From Ophioderma brevispina (Eukaryota > Echinodermata > Ophiuroidea > Amphilepidida > Ophiodermatidae), in NCBI GenBank assembly GCA_023653785.1, contig JAMKCH010002919.1:62001-126000 (forward strand): DNA of 64,000 bases, given 5' to 3'. The position numbers were made by a program, and so were the translations under genes. Positions within the stretch are counted from its first letter, which is position 1. Each line of letters begins with the position of its first letter. Below are positions 12,201 to 22,135 of this stretch, piece by piece. The notes under the pieces were generated by a model. It was not told where the DNA came from, made no database searches, and saw nothing but the letters and a program-made list of their open reading frames with translations.

Positions 12201-12285
12201 TTCGATTTGAAAAGCTCTATTCTTCTCTGTGTAAGAGTTATTGCACAATTGAAATCATTTTTGGAATTTTTTGATTTTCTCTTCA
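9230..12285. mobile_element. Large inverted-repeat element with sub-repeats in both arms
   Basis: The left arm (about 9230-9830) and right arm (about 11585-12285) are inverted copies of each other. For example, AAAATCTCTGATAAA (left, about 9378) and GGTTATAATGG followed by TTGGGCAATTTGAGAAAT are matched on the minus strand by AAAATCTCTGATAAAG, GGGTTATAACTGG and TTGGGCAATTTGAGAAAA from the right arm. Each arm holds three spaced copies of a motif close to GAAAATCAAGATGGCCGCC: about 9495, 9650 and 9822 on the left, and mirrored at about 11590, 11745 and 11930 on the right. The spacing is similar (155-185 bases). The core (about 9850-11570) is GC-richer and contains minus-strand frames. This layout is that of a foldback-type DNA transposon with sub-repeats in long arms. 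The superfamily is unknown and the exact ends are uncertain. Confidence 0.6.
9811..10375 (-). pseudogene. Possible decayed coding region in the core of the inverted-repeat element
   Basis: Two adjacent minus-strand frames are open: 10375-10142 (77 codons, with IHTLSLTRLTCGGRRTGCHN) and 10137-9811 (108 codons, with VFFDLALAAGRSKKPGARSR). They are in a GC-richer setting between the two inverted arms, where a transposase or accessory gene would be expected. I recognise no transposase motif (no DDE block, no zinc finger). The frames differ by a shift at about 10140, so if this was one gene it is broken. A further frame at 10853-10662 on the same strand may be part of it. Confidence 0.25.
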
Positions 12286-13260
12286 TAACGTGACCATCAC
12301 TGTGATTCTTCATAAATTTTTCCGCAATTTGTGCATATTTTGGTGGCCAAATTCCACAATTTTATACATTTCGGACCATTTTTTTTTGGTATTTTTCCCC
12401 CTGGGTCATTAGCCTCAATTTCATTTTTTAGGTTTTCTTCATTGCTTCAGGTTTTCCCTACAACCCACCGACACAGGGTGACCCCTGGACGAAATGAAGG
12501 GAGTTAGTGCAATAAGCTTTTGTGGCACTCCTCCTCTCAATAGAGATGTTTTGAATCATCCCCATGATGCATAGCAATGTGCCTATACTGCACTGTACGA
12601 AACACTGTCAGTACTTAGGGATAAAAAGTGTTCAAAAGTTTAAAACCACAATGCCATTTTCATAATCATTGCTAACAATTCCCTACGTACTACCTTTGTG
12701 GGCCAAATGCAGCGTAAAATCAGGGTTTTTTATGTGTCCAAAAATATTTTTGTGGATTACATGGGGACCCGAGAGGTGAAATTCCCAAATGGTGCATTGT
12801 GGGGATTGACTCAATACACCCTCGCCTCTCAATATTGTGTTAACTTTAACTTTGCATACATATGATGTAGTCCTGCAATCTCAGTCATACAACCGTTCTT
12901 ACGTATCCTAATGGCTCCCTACCTATACACATAACCTCAGAGTACCAATCAAATAGACTTCTGTAATGTCTTGACTAATCTTTAAACTGTCTCTTACCAT
13001 GGCCTCTGATTGGTTGAATATTATATCTATGTCCCTATTGTATAACCAATGAAATCGTCCGACTAGACCTCAGATGGTATGTGGGACACTGCCTTGTTAA
13101 TAAACCGGACCCTTAGATCAATGTTTATCACTGTAAACTGGTCATCGAACATGCTAAATTTGATCCCACTTGATTGGTGGGGATTGAGGGGTTTGAAGAG
13201 GAGAAGAAACAGATAAACAAAATGTTATCCGCATCGCAAAATTCAGGGAAGTATCCCAAC
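12286..13260. other. No gene recognised
   Basis: AT-rich non-coding sequence with no long frame and no repeat I could match elsewhere in the window. Confidence 0.45.
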
Positions 13261-13818
13261 TAAAGCAATAAAGCACCTTTTTTCTGAAGAGCACCCCCAA
13301 TTTTTTCAAATTTAGATTTTTAACATGGGGTTACATTGGTGACTGGCTATAAACTATACTGTGAATGTTAGCTCGAAAATGTCTATGTGTCGCAAACGAA
13401 GGGGATTTTGTAATTAGAATAATTAATATTCGAGATCTCCGTCATAATTCCACAGCCTTTCCAAAGAAATAGCCATGGAAATAGCGCCTGTACGTATCTC
13501 CGCTCATCCATTAGCTGTTTTATTGTTTCAGGCAGTCGAGTTATGTCAGTTCATGGGTGACACTAATTTCAACATGGACGGACATTAAACCTATCATTTC
13601 CGCTCTGCCGTTAATTACAATCCTGGGATCCCCTTCTAATTACAAAATCGCTTATTTTAATGATCATTCGCTTATTTTTAGATAAATATGCATTTTTTGA
13701 AGGCATTCTCGTTCGCAGGTGTATGTTCCTAGACAATTACCAACATAACTTTGAAATTTTAGGTTTTCAAAATTTTTGATAATTGGGGCACTCTTCAAAA
13801 TTGCTTGTTATGCGTTAA
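13261..13818. mobile_element. Short element, AAGCAATAACAGCAC family, copy A
   Basis: It begins TAAAGCAATAAAGCACC...TGAAGAGCACCCCC and ends GGGGCACTCTTCAAAATTGC...GTTAA, so the ends are inverted repeats of about 35 bases. The interior (TTAGCTCGAAAATGTCTATG, TGTCGCAAACGAAGG, ACATGGACGGACATTAAACC, TAGACAATTACCAACATAAC) matches copies at 20312-20855 and 40091-40843. The left flank reads CTAA where the other copies have TTAA. It is the most diverged copy. It has no coding capacity. Confidence 0.7.
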
Positions 13819-13994
13819 TGTAGGCAGACATCCCATTCCACCAGATGCAAGGTTACAAAATTTGGGACCATTGGGAACTGGTATAGGTTCCACTTTTAAG
13901 AGTCAACCTAAGCAAGTTACCTGAAATGGAACATCACAGATAGCCACACACACTTGCGTTAGGAATCTGCTGTGCAATATTTCTCCTTGGGCTC

Positions 13995-14290
13995 TTAAAG
14001 ACCTATCAGTGATTCACCCAAAAAATACAAAATATTTTGAAATTTGCCAGAATAGCTTATAATTGAAGGACAAGTCCATAGAATTCTTTAAGGTTATTTT
14101 TTTTGCAACTGAAAACTAACAGAAAAAGAACAGAGCAGTGCTCAAAGAATGATCCCCATCATTAGGTTTTGTATTAAGTGTCCGTACGGACATAATGACA
14201 AACTATGATTTTGTCCTATTAGGTAGCTTTTCCAGTCTTAGCACTTGTAGGGAGGTGTAGGACACCTATCAGCCCGTCTCAAAAAAAATG
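13995..14290. mobile_element. CACTATCAGTGAT-family element, copy 2 (one end lost)
   Basis: It begins TTAAAGACCTATCAGTGATT and continues with ATATTTTGAAATTTGCCAG, GAAGGACAAGTCCATAG and AAGTGTCCGTACGGACATAA, which match 3116-3420. The right end dissolves near 14280 without the expected inverted repeat and TTAA, so this copy is probably truncated. Confidence 0.55.
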
Positions 14291-15120
14291 GTACAATCAA
14301 AAACCGCGATGTTTTTTCAATATTAATATCTCTCAACATAAGTAAGTTGTGTTGTATATCATATTCAAGAGAAAAGACCATGCTCAGGTTTTTGTTTCAT
14401 CTCAATTGCTTATTCATCGAGAGAATAACTCCAGTTTTACTACTGCGGAACACAAAAATCGTGTTTGTGCCACTTTCTGTTGAGTGAATGAAAACGGTGA
14501 CGATTAGTTAAACTAAGTTATATTCCACTTGAAAACAGATATGAAATTCTTTAAAAACTTCATAAGAACTCTAAAAGATACGAAACAGTTACATAATGGT
14601 GAATGTTATGATCAGTAAGTCTGGCTTAAAATAAAGTGAATAACGAGCCACAGCTGTTGTTTTTCAGATGAGAACCTGAGCGTACAAACGGCGTACAGCA
14701 ATCTGGGAGTAGAAGTTTCTATGATCTTGAAGTATCATGAAACGCACATTCCTACCACACACTTTGATACTTTGCTTCAAATTCAATTTGTTATTTGACT
14801 TCAACAATTGTAATGCACAAAGATAGTGCCATACTTTAAAAAACCATTTCGTTGGATTTGGAGTGTTTTATTTTGGTTGCAACTACATTTCCTCTGGCAT
14901 GATTTAACAGCTACCAATCTCGTATAAATTCAAAGCCCATTTCCATTGACGTGCAATAAATATTTGTATTGTTTGTTATTTAGAAATAGAAGATTTTTCA
15001 TAATTGAACTGATTATGTGACTATTAAAACTTGTGTCCGATAAAAGTAGACTTTGTTTACTAAAAATTGAATCTGTGTTTTGTTTCTTTTTGTCAAGTTG
15101 CAATCTTTGTGTGACTTTAG
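14291..15120. other. No gene recognised upstream of the first candidate exon
   Basis: AT-rich sequence with no recognisable coding block. It ends in TTTCTTTTTGTCAAG...TGTGACTTTAG, which could be the end of an intron. Confidence 0.4.
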
Positions 15121-15287
15121 ACAGCATGGCAATAGCTGGACGCAACACTCTGCCCATGCCAAAAGTGGCACAAATCGATTTGGTACTAATCGCACTAAAT
15201 TGATTATAGCTCTGGATGAACAAAAAGCAAATGAGATTAAACAAACACCATTGGAAAGCCTGGTCTTTGTTCTTTACATTATGTCAA
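15121..15287 (+). CDS. Candidate internal exon, unknown protein (first of two)
   Basis: An acceptor-like TTTGTGTGACTTTAG ends at 15120 and a strong donor (TCAA then GTAAGAAT) begins at 15288. Between them one frame is fully open, with normal protein-like composition, including HAKSGTNRFGTNRTKLIIAL and DEQKANEIKQTPLESLVFVL. The exon begins with one partial-codon base and ends in phase 1. The next candidate exon (15651-15805) opens in a compatible phase. I recognise no family. The whole could also be a fragment of a mobile-element gene. Confidence 0.4.
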
Positions 15288-15344
15288 GTAAGAATGACTT
15301 ATTTTGAAATTTCATATTTAAAACACCCATTTTTTTTCTGATTG

Positions 15345-15465
15345 GTACCTTTTTTTTAGACAGGCGGTACTTGTTACAGAAATGCAAAAATCTGATTTTT
15401 GATGATTTTTGTTGCAATGTTCCAATTTAGCAAATACTGATAGTGGCCTTTAATGCCAATGGTAT
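15345..15465. mobile_element. CACTATCAGTGAT-family fragment
   Basis: This is the right part of the family: ACTTGTTACAGAAATGCAAA, then GATTTTTGATGATTTTTGTT and finally ACTGATAGTGGCCTTTAATG, the same order as in the right third of 36833-37205. The left part is absent. It lies in the presumed intron between the two candidate exons. Confidence 0.5.
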
Positions 15466-15650
15466 AAAAATATAGTAACAATCATATAATTTAACAAGTT
15501 TTATGCCAAGTTTTAAAAGCAATGGTCATCCTATATTTCTATTCACGCCTTATCATTGAAGTGTAATCTGAATTATCACTATCTGAATTAATATGTTTTT
15601 CCAGTCCTAACAAAAAATGCTCACAATGCCAACTCTGTGGCCTGATCCAG

Positions 15651-15805
15651 TTACCAGGGAGTTACGTAACCCTTTGCTTATTAAGTTACCTTGCTGGGGA
15701 CTAACAAAATCTGACATTGATGCCAACCAGATGACTGTTTACCGGACCAACCTACTCCGAGGAGACAACCCATCAATGGGTTACTGGGTTGAACGTAAAT
15801 ATTTG
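15651..15805 (+). CDS. Candidate internal exon, unknown protein (second of two)
   Basis: The frame is open from 15617 to the donor at 15806 (ATTTG then GTAAGAAT). It reads RELRNPLLIKLPCWGLTKSD, then a segment ending NPSMGYWVERKYLV. If the acceptor is CTGATCCAG at 15650, the exon needs one base from the previous exon, which is what 15121-15287 supplies. A stronger acceptor (TTTTTCCAG, ending at 15604) exists. From there this frame meets TAA at 15608, while the other two frames stop within the exon, so the choice of acceptor is uncertain. I know no family match. Confidence 0.35.
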
Positions 15806-15839
15806 GTAAGAATATTTTTAAGTTAATTTTCCCCCTGAT

Positions 15840-16509
15840 GTTCAATCACAACAATCATGCGATGGCAGCGTCTGTCACTGCCGTTTAATTGATCCATTAC
15901 ACCATAGTTCTGGGCCCCAGTTTCGTGACCATTGTCCAGCCAATGACAAAACAAAAATGCCAGGAATTAATCTCACCTGCTCGTGTTCAAGCGTGTTTAG
16001 GGCATCATGGTAATATGGGACGATCCTGGCAGCTTGAAAGATGTTATAAAAGATTTTTGAGGGGTGAATGCGTCTGAGCAAATGATGGTACAAACAACAA
16101 AAATAATCAAGCATAAAAGTGACCACCAAACAACAAAGACATTGGCGAAGGCGGGTTCAAATAACTACCCTGAATGTCGAAGGTTGCTGCGATTAAGACC
16201 CTTTTTAATAAAAGCGATTAAGTACCCTTTTTTAAAAAAAAAAGGCCACAGAGTCAAAATTTGACCGCTTATTCAACGTTTTTCTGACGAGCACTGCATA
16301 CAAACTAATGTTTCTGAGTGAACTCCCTGGGCTTCAGTAACTGAATTTCATGCACGTGTGGCTTAAAGGTTTTTCCTTAAAGGGCCACAGTGGCCAAAAC
16401 AATATTCAGACCCATGAAATAGACCTTTACTGAAATCACTTCTTCCACAAATTTGAAAACAATTTGGGTGTTTCTACTTTTAAAAAACGGGAAAGCATCT
16501 AATATTATT
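15840..16509. other. No gene recognised
   Basis: Small frames on both strands around 15875-16264 have no recognisable content. A short A tract is present near 16232. Confidence 0.4.
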
Positions 16510-16890
16510 TCTTTTGGTAATCATAGGCGGATTAGGGGGGGTGCACCCGCGCGCGCCCCCCCTATTTTTTGCAAACCAAATGGCGCCGGGCGCCTTGTAG
16601 ATGTGACAACTGGCCTTTTGCCGCACAGGGCGGCCGGGCGCCCTGTATATCTAGGAAAATGACCTTTTGTGGGCCCCTTGCCGACCAAATTTGTTTTCAC
16701 TGGTTGAAATTCCTTAGAACAGGGGGGTACTCTTCTTTGTGTGTTGTTTTGGTGCCTCGTGGTGTTGAACAAATATAAAATATAGGCGTTGACACTTCCC
16801 CCCCCCTCAGACTTTGAAACGAGTGAAATTTTTTTGTAAAAGCGAATAGTGACGGGACGGGGCCCCCCCTATGAGATTCCTTTATCCCCC
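16510..16890. repeat. G/C-tract interspersed repeat
   Basis: CATAGGCGGATTAGGGGGGG with CCCGCGCGCGCCCCCCC (about 16525-16563), GGGCGCCTTG and GGGCGCCCTG doublets, and C tracts at about 16798-16806 and 16862-16868. The composition is unlike the AT-rich surroundings and is shared in style with 55690-55860 and 62290-62530. No protein is recognised. Confidence 0.4.
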
Positions 16891-17419
16891 CTGGTAAGCT
16901 TCACTTCTCAACCAGGAGCTGGACATTACTGCAGCATTTTATCAACTGAAAGCATGCAGTCATCAGCTTACAGACCATTGCTATTGTATAGTGCTCCCAC
17001 ACCCGCTAATTCACCTTTCAATTCACTTGCCCGATAATTCACAAGCCGAATTACAATGTCTGAATCCCCCAGTCTGAATGCTTTTGAATTGGTGTCGCAA
17101 AAACAGGCTAGATACACTGTAATTCTGGCAGGGATGTCAACCACTTTATTTTCTGTGGCGGAATTGCCACTGACTGCCACCACCTCTTGCTGTTTTGAAA
17201 AACTGTTTTTTTTTACAGAATGTAACCGCCAAATTTTTTTTTTATTTTTGTTTTCATATTTGTGGAAGTGATTTCAGTAAGGGTCCTAGTTTCATTATGT
17301 CTGAATATTTTTTTTTGCCATTGTGGCCCTTTAAAGCAAAAGATCAAATAGAGATGTCGCAGATCAAACCCCCCAGATGCTACACATTGGAATATTAAAT
17401 TAATTGTCAACTGGACATC

Positions 17420-17620
17420 GTCAGATTACACACAATGACACTAATGTCCAAGAGTTCAGTAAAAACTGACCCATCCCAAACACACATGAATTTGGAACTT
17501 AACAGAATAAAAAACATGTGCTTTATCCGATCACGAAGAGTTTCTGAATTTATAAGTATGTCAGAAAAAGTGTGTCAGAAAAAAAATGTGTCAGAAAAAA
17601 AATGGTCAATGGGTCAGGTA
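17420..17620. mobile_element. TGTCAGAAAA hairpin MITE, copy 1 (decayed)
   Basis: AATTTGGAACTTAACAGAAT, then ATGTGCTTTATCCGATCACG, then TTTCTGAATTTATAAG and two to three runs of GTGTCAGAAAAA. The same order occurs in 32838-33020 and 39262-39423. This copy has lost most of its outer inverted repeats. Confidence 0.55.
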
Positions 17621-18424
17621 CGGAAACTCCCCAGGCCTAAAGTCCAGTGAAATTAATTGGAATGTTAAATAGCACTGTAGCAGATTTCTCAGCATGATTA
17701 CTTTAATATTCTATAAAATATGCAAAAATCAATTTGTGTTTTGAATAAAGGAAGTATCAAATGTTTATCACATACTTTCTAATTTACTTTATTATATTCT
17801 AAATTACACTTCAATTGTACTTATTAAGTTACATTCAGTTGTAGAAAATTACTAAGACTTAACAAAATAGAGCCTTGACACTTCTATTTTTAACATGTTC
17901 AACTGCATGTTAGAGTAACTGTCAAAATGAAACAGAAACCTCAAGTAAACACTCCAAAAAATGGCCGTTTTATTATCCTTATTATACAAATGCAAAATCA
18001 GATTTTTTTATCTTTTTAGGCCCCAAAATAGTTTGTTTCCAGCATGTAGTCCAAAAATTGAAATGCAAAATGCATTATAATTTTTTAAAGGATTCCTCCA
18101 GAATGGGTCTAATCGGCCAAATGGCAAGTGTTTAAAAACAGTTACAAAACTCATTTGACTGTCCAAATTACAGTTTACCAAAACAAAAATATTGTTGGGA
18201 TGACTACATATTTTCTCTGATGCAGTTTTGTTAAAAATGGAAAATACAAATGTGGTAAAAAGCTCCAGTTGGGGTATGGAAGCCAAATTTTTGGTGCTTT
18301 ATTAAGCAATTTTTGGTGTTGTCTGCAGAATTGCAGAAGGCACATAGGGATACTCTGGGTCGTATGTATGTGTATTCTTTGTGTCTGTGGTCAGATGTAA
18401 ACACCTAGTTATATGAATGGACGT

Positions 18425-18665
18425 ATGAGTTCCGTAAGGGCTAGGGTGAGTAATTGGTGGAAAGGAGGGGGCGGGGGGTGACATGTTGGTGACCTCATGT
18501 GACCTTGGTGACCTCTGTGACCGTTGGCCAGTCAAATGTAAACCCATTATATATTGCCTGCTGTATGAGTTCCATAAGGGCTACGATGATGTAACTTGGT
18601 TGGAAGGAAGGGGTGGGTGGGTGACATGTTTGTGATCTCATGTGACCTTGGTGACCTCATTCACA
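18425..18665. repeat. Tandem duplication of about 140 bp with TGACCT arrays
   Basis: TATGAGTTCCGTAAGGGCTA (18424) to TGACCTCTGTGACC (18521) is repeated as TATGAGTTCCATAAGGGCTA (18563) to GTGACCTCATTCAC (18664). Each copy ends with spaced TGACCT words: in the first, TGACCT-catg-TGACCT-tgg-TGACCT-ctg-TGACC. These equal AGGTCA half-sites on the other strand. They may simply be part of a repeat. Confidence 0.6.
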
Positions 18666-18749
18666 AACCACGACGGCAGACGACACTCGCGGTCCGGGAA
18701 CCGCGATGTATTTTTTTTTAGATTTTCTGATTAGCACTGATAGTACCAC

Positions 18750-19068
18750 TAAAGCATAATGTCATACCGCTTGCTGCTTTGCCGCTCTGATAATGAAATT
18801 TATGTCACTACACATTCATGTCAGAATCGCTAGCGGTGACCCAAGCGGCAAAGCGTCAAGCCAATAAATCGATCTCCCTGCCACTCGGGCTGCTGCATTG
18901 GCCAAAACGGCAAATCGCATTGAGTTGACTTGAATTCAACTCTGGAGCGGTGCCGTTCATGACGTAGTTCCAAGCGATAGTGCCGCTTGACTATAATAGC
19001 TCGATCCTACAAGCAGCGTACGCCAAGCAGCTTACCACTGAGCGGCAAGCGGCACGACACTATGTAAT
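18750..19068. mobile_element. Short inverted-repeat element with GCCGCTTG ends
   Basis: The left part has TACCGCTTGCTGCTTTGCCGCTC (18766-18788), mirrored on the right by GAGCGGCAAGCGGCACGACA (19040-19059). Internal AAGCGGCAAAGCG and AGTGCCGCTTGACT repeat the same word. Left AGTACCACTAAAGCATAATG and right AACTATTATTAATGTG (minus strand) extend the imperfect inverted repeat. It is probably a non-autonomous DNA transposon. The superfamily and exact ends are uncertain. Confidence 0.5.
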
Positions 19069-19502
19069 CACATTAATAATAGTTCCACTAGTAGTGACAT
19101 CAGACAGACAATTGTTGAAAATCAATACAGCAGTTCTCAATTATTAAAATTGTTCTCATCCTCATTGCCACTATTGTTACTTATTTGCAGTGTTTCTTCA
19201 TTTTTTTGAGGTAGGAGAAATGTCCATCATCACTGCATTGCCATGGCAACACTCACTGTATCTTCAGCACAACTTTTCCAGTTGACTTTCTCTTGTGGAT
19301 GTACATGAATGCTTCATTTGCCTAAGGAATAGAAAATATGAAGAGCGAGCATTGTTAAGATAAGCTTGCATAGATCACTGACATTCATAGCGTCATCCCA
19401 GTTCCTACAGTGTCCTAAAAACCTGTACCTTATTTTTGACTGGGTTCTAGGCCTACAATCATGGAAAAAATATGGACAATGGTCCCAAATAGGTCATCCA
19501 AT

Positions 19503-19949
19503 TACAGGGTGAGTCAAAAAAAACTTGACCCTGATTGTGTCCGCCATTTTGAATTTTCAAGTAACATATATCTAACATATGTGATACCATCTGAAAGCTT
19601 ATTTCATTATCTTTAATTTGATGCAAAGATCATTCATATCGGTTAGGTACAGACCGAGTTACAGTCGTTTGAATCCAGCAGTCGGTTTTCTGCACTGTCC
19701 ACGGAATCACAATTGCTTAGTGGGGCGCCGTGTATTCAAATGGGAATCCGTGGATAGGGTGAAAACCAGACGACTTGATTCAAAAGACTGTAGCTCGGCC
19801 TATACTTAACCGATTGGAATTATCTTTGCAGCAAATTAAAGATAATGAAATAGGCTTTCCGATGATATCACATACGTTATATATGTATTACTTAAAAACT
19901 CAAAATGGCGGACACAATCTGGGTCAAGTTTTTTTTGACTCACCCTGTA
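19503..19949. mobile_element. TA-flanked MITE with CAGGGTGAGTCAAAAAAA ends
   Basis: It begins TACAGGGTGAGTCAAAAAAA and ends TTTTTTTGACTCACCCTGTA, a near-perfect inverted repeat flanked by TA. The symmetry continues inward: CTTGACCCTGATTGTGTCCG against CGGACACAATCTGGGTCAAG, and ATTATCTTTAATTTG against CAAATTAAAGATAAT. The whole 447 bases can fold on itself. TA target sites and such ends fit a Tc1/mariner-type non-autonomous element. It lies in an older repeat whose halves are visible at about 19965-20030 and 20135-20195. Confidence 0.8.
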
Positions 19950-19964
19950 TGTGCATGGTCAAAG

Positions 19965-20200
19965 AATAAGTTGATCCATCGCTGCACTAAGAAGCTAGAC
20001 AAAATTTTAACCAAAAGTGTATACCACATGCACAAGATATAATGACCCAAAGTGAGCCGTGAATGACCCTTGACCTTCTCATCTGTTATCACAAATAAAC
20101 CCCTTATCTCGATAAATAAGCATACCGAGTATGAACTTGATCCATCACTGCACTAAAATGCTAGACATTTCAACCAAAATGTATACCAAAAGTTTGACAC
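19965..20200. repeat. Two diverged copies of a dispersed repeat
   Basis: GTTGATCCATCGCTGCACTA...CTAGACAAAATTTTAACCAAAAG (about 19971-20017) is repeated as CTTGATCCATCACTGCACTA...CTAGACATTTCAACCAAAA (about 20137-20180). A stretch with ACACACACAGACGGACATAC follows, a common form of repeat tail. Confidence 0.5.
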
Positions 20201-20262
20201 ACACACAGACGGACATACACACAAGTGCCATAAGGTCTTTTCTATCGGATGACCTAAGAATA

Positions 20263-21265
20263 TAGTTGGAACACCCACCACCATTTTGCTTCACTGCTCA
20301 CCCGCTCAGAGTTAAAGCAATAACAGCACTTTTTTTGAAGAGCGCACCCATTTTTCCGACTGTTATGAGATTTTGCAGTTGCATTGGTAATTGACTAGTA
20401 AACAAAACCTTTTAATGGTAGAGCTCAAAAATCTCTGTGTCACAAAAGAAGGAATTTTGTAATCAGAATAATTAATATCTCCGATAATAATTCAACGGCT
20501 GCTGGAAACGTCATTCCAATATGAACTAGCTGGGAAATTGCGCCATGTACGTGTCTACGCTCATCCATTGGTTGTTCCATCGGTTCAGGCAAGTCAAATT
20601 AGTAGTTATTTTTGTGAAGTGGCACTATTTCATCATGGACGGATATAAAATTGGCATTATCTAGCTCCACCATTAAATTTCAATCAGGGATCCCGATTCT
20701 AATTACAAATAAATCACTTCTTTTATGACAAATACGCATCTTGAAGCATTACCACACACAGGTATAGTTTACTAGACAATTACCAACACAACTGTGCAAA
20801 GTCTCAAATTTTTAAATTGAGGGCACTCTTCAAAAATGTGCTGTTATTGCTTTAAGATCCTACAAGCCTCTGTTATCACTCAATTGAAACCTCTCACTTC
20901 ATTTTGCCCTTCCCCAACCCCCTCAATATTGGGGGAATTGGCAAGACAGCTGATGATGCTACCTCATTCAACATTGGTTTGCGGGAGACAGGGGAACAGT
21001 TTCTGGAAATTGTTCAAAATGTTCCAACAATTATTTGCAAGGTTGTAGTTTGGGGGGGGGGTGTGGAGAAACAAAATCCAGTGTAAAATTAGGACTTATT
21101 AAAATCCCATAACGGTATTGTTCTCCGAATAAAATGTGCAAATTTTCTTGAAAAAGACATAAGATTATATGTATTGTGCTGCTACTCATTAAGCCCTTTG
21201 GTTTGATGGGTGAGGATGTCTGTCTAGTATGGAGAAGGTTCAATTCTAGCCAGGAACACATATGG
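20263..21265. repeat. Segmental duplication, unit 1 (carries an inserted element)
   Basis: Apart from an insertion at 20312-20855, this unit aligns with 21688-22135. Matching blocks are ACACCCACCACCATTTTGCT, CCTACAAGCC, CCTTCCCCAACCCC, CTGATGATGCTACCTC, TTATTAAAATCCCAT and GGGTGAGGATGTCTGTCTAG. The two units are in direct orientation, about 1.4 kb apart by start position. No gene is recognised in either. Confidence 0.75.
20312..20855. mobile_element. Short TTAA-flanked element, AAGCAATAACAGCAC family, copy B
   Basis: It begins TTAAAGCAATAACAGCACTT and ends GTGCTGTTATTGCTTTAA, with inverted repeats running inward to TTGAAGAGCGC and the mirror GGGCACTCTTCAA. The interior has GGTAGAGCTCAAAAATCTC, ATGTACGTGTCTACGCTCATC, CATCATGGACGGATATAAA and CTAGACAATTACCAACACAA, shared with 40091-40843 and, more diverged, 13261-13818. 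The uninserted sister site (21733-21736) has a single TTAA, so insertion with target duplication is directly visible. TA duplication would leave the same sequence, so TTAA versus TA cannot be separated here. Confidence 0.85.
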
Positions 21266-21299
21266 TAAAATATTGACCCAAGTGTTAAACCTAAACATA

Positions 21300-21680
21300 A
21301 GGCTGTTTCTCAGGTCAGGTCTTGAGGGCTTGCTACTGGTATCCTGGTAACCAGTACCACCTATCCCAGGGCTGGGTTGTTGGCGGCTAACCCTTACCCC
21401 CATCGGGTTTTCAACAAAATCTGATGAGGAGATTAGCTGGTTACCCTGGTAGAACTAAAAAGAAGATCTACCTACAAGGGCGCCAGCTCTGGAGAGCTAA
21501 TGGTGGCAATCCAGCACATTGACGTCAGGAAGGGCATCCAGTCAATTATCTTTTGCTCCAATAAATCCTCACACAGCAGTATTCCTGTGAATGCGAGGTG
21601 AATCCAGCCACCCCCATTAGTGGGGACAAAACCGGATTTAAAACTTTGGTTTTACTACTACTTCTACAATCAAGGAAAGA
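21300..21680. repeat. Possible LINE or SINE 3' tail between the two duplicated units
   Basis: GACGTCAGGAAGGGCATCCAGTC (about 21521-21543) resembles the GGAAGGGCATCCAGCC word common at the 3' ends of RTE-type elements. It ends in TACTACTACTTCTAC (about 21651-21666), like the short tandem tail those elements carry. No coding part is present. Confidence 0.35.
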
Positions 21681-21687
21681 AGTAATT

Positions 21688-22135
21688 GAAACACCCACCA
21701 CCATTTTGCTTCATTGCTCACACGGGCCAGAGTTAAGAACCTACAAGCCCCTGTTACCACTCTATTGAAAACCCCAACCTTCCACTTAATCTTACCCTTC
21801 CCCAACCCCCATCAATCAATGTTGGGGCAATTGACAAAACTGCTGATGATACCTCATTTAGCTTAGGTTGTGGAAGACAGGAGAACAGTTTCCAAAAAAA
21901 AATTCTAACTATTCCAACAATTACTTCCAAGATTGCAGTCTCACTTAAGCACCACCTCCTTTTAGGGGAGAATCAAAACCCGTGTAAAATTAACTAGGAA
22001 TTTTATTAAAATCCCATCCAACAGTCTTGTTCTCCTAATAAAACTTGGCCAATTTTTAAAAGATATACTATTTAAGCCCCGGTTGACGGGTGAGGACTCC
22101 GTCTAGTACGGAGGAGGTAAACCCCGTTCTAATCT
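21688..22135. repeat. Segmental duplication, unit 2 (empty site)
   Basis: Sister of 20263-21265 without the inserted element: CACGGGCCAGAG, TTAA, GAACCTACAAGCC reads straight through at 21723-21748. It is diverged by many substitutions and small indels, so the duplication is not recent. Confidence 0.75.

Noticed and set aside
19618..19809. Plus-strand frame of 63 codons
   Set aside because: It lies wholly inside the TA-flanked palindromic MITE, which is non-coding by design.
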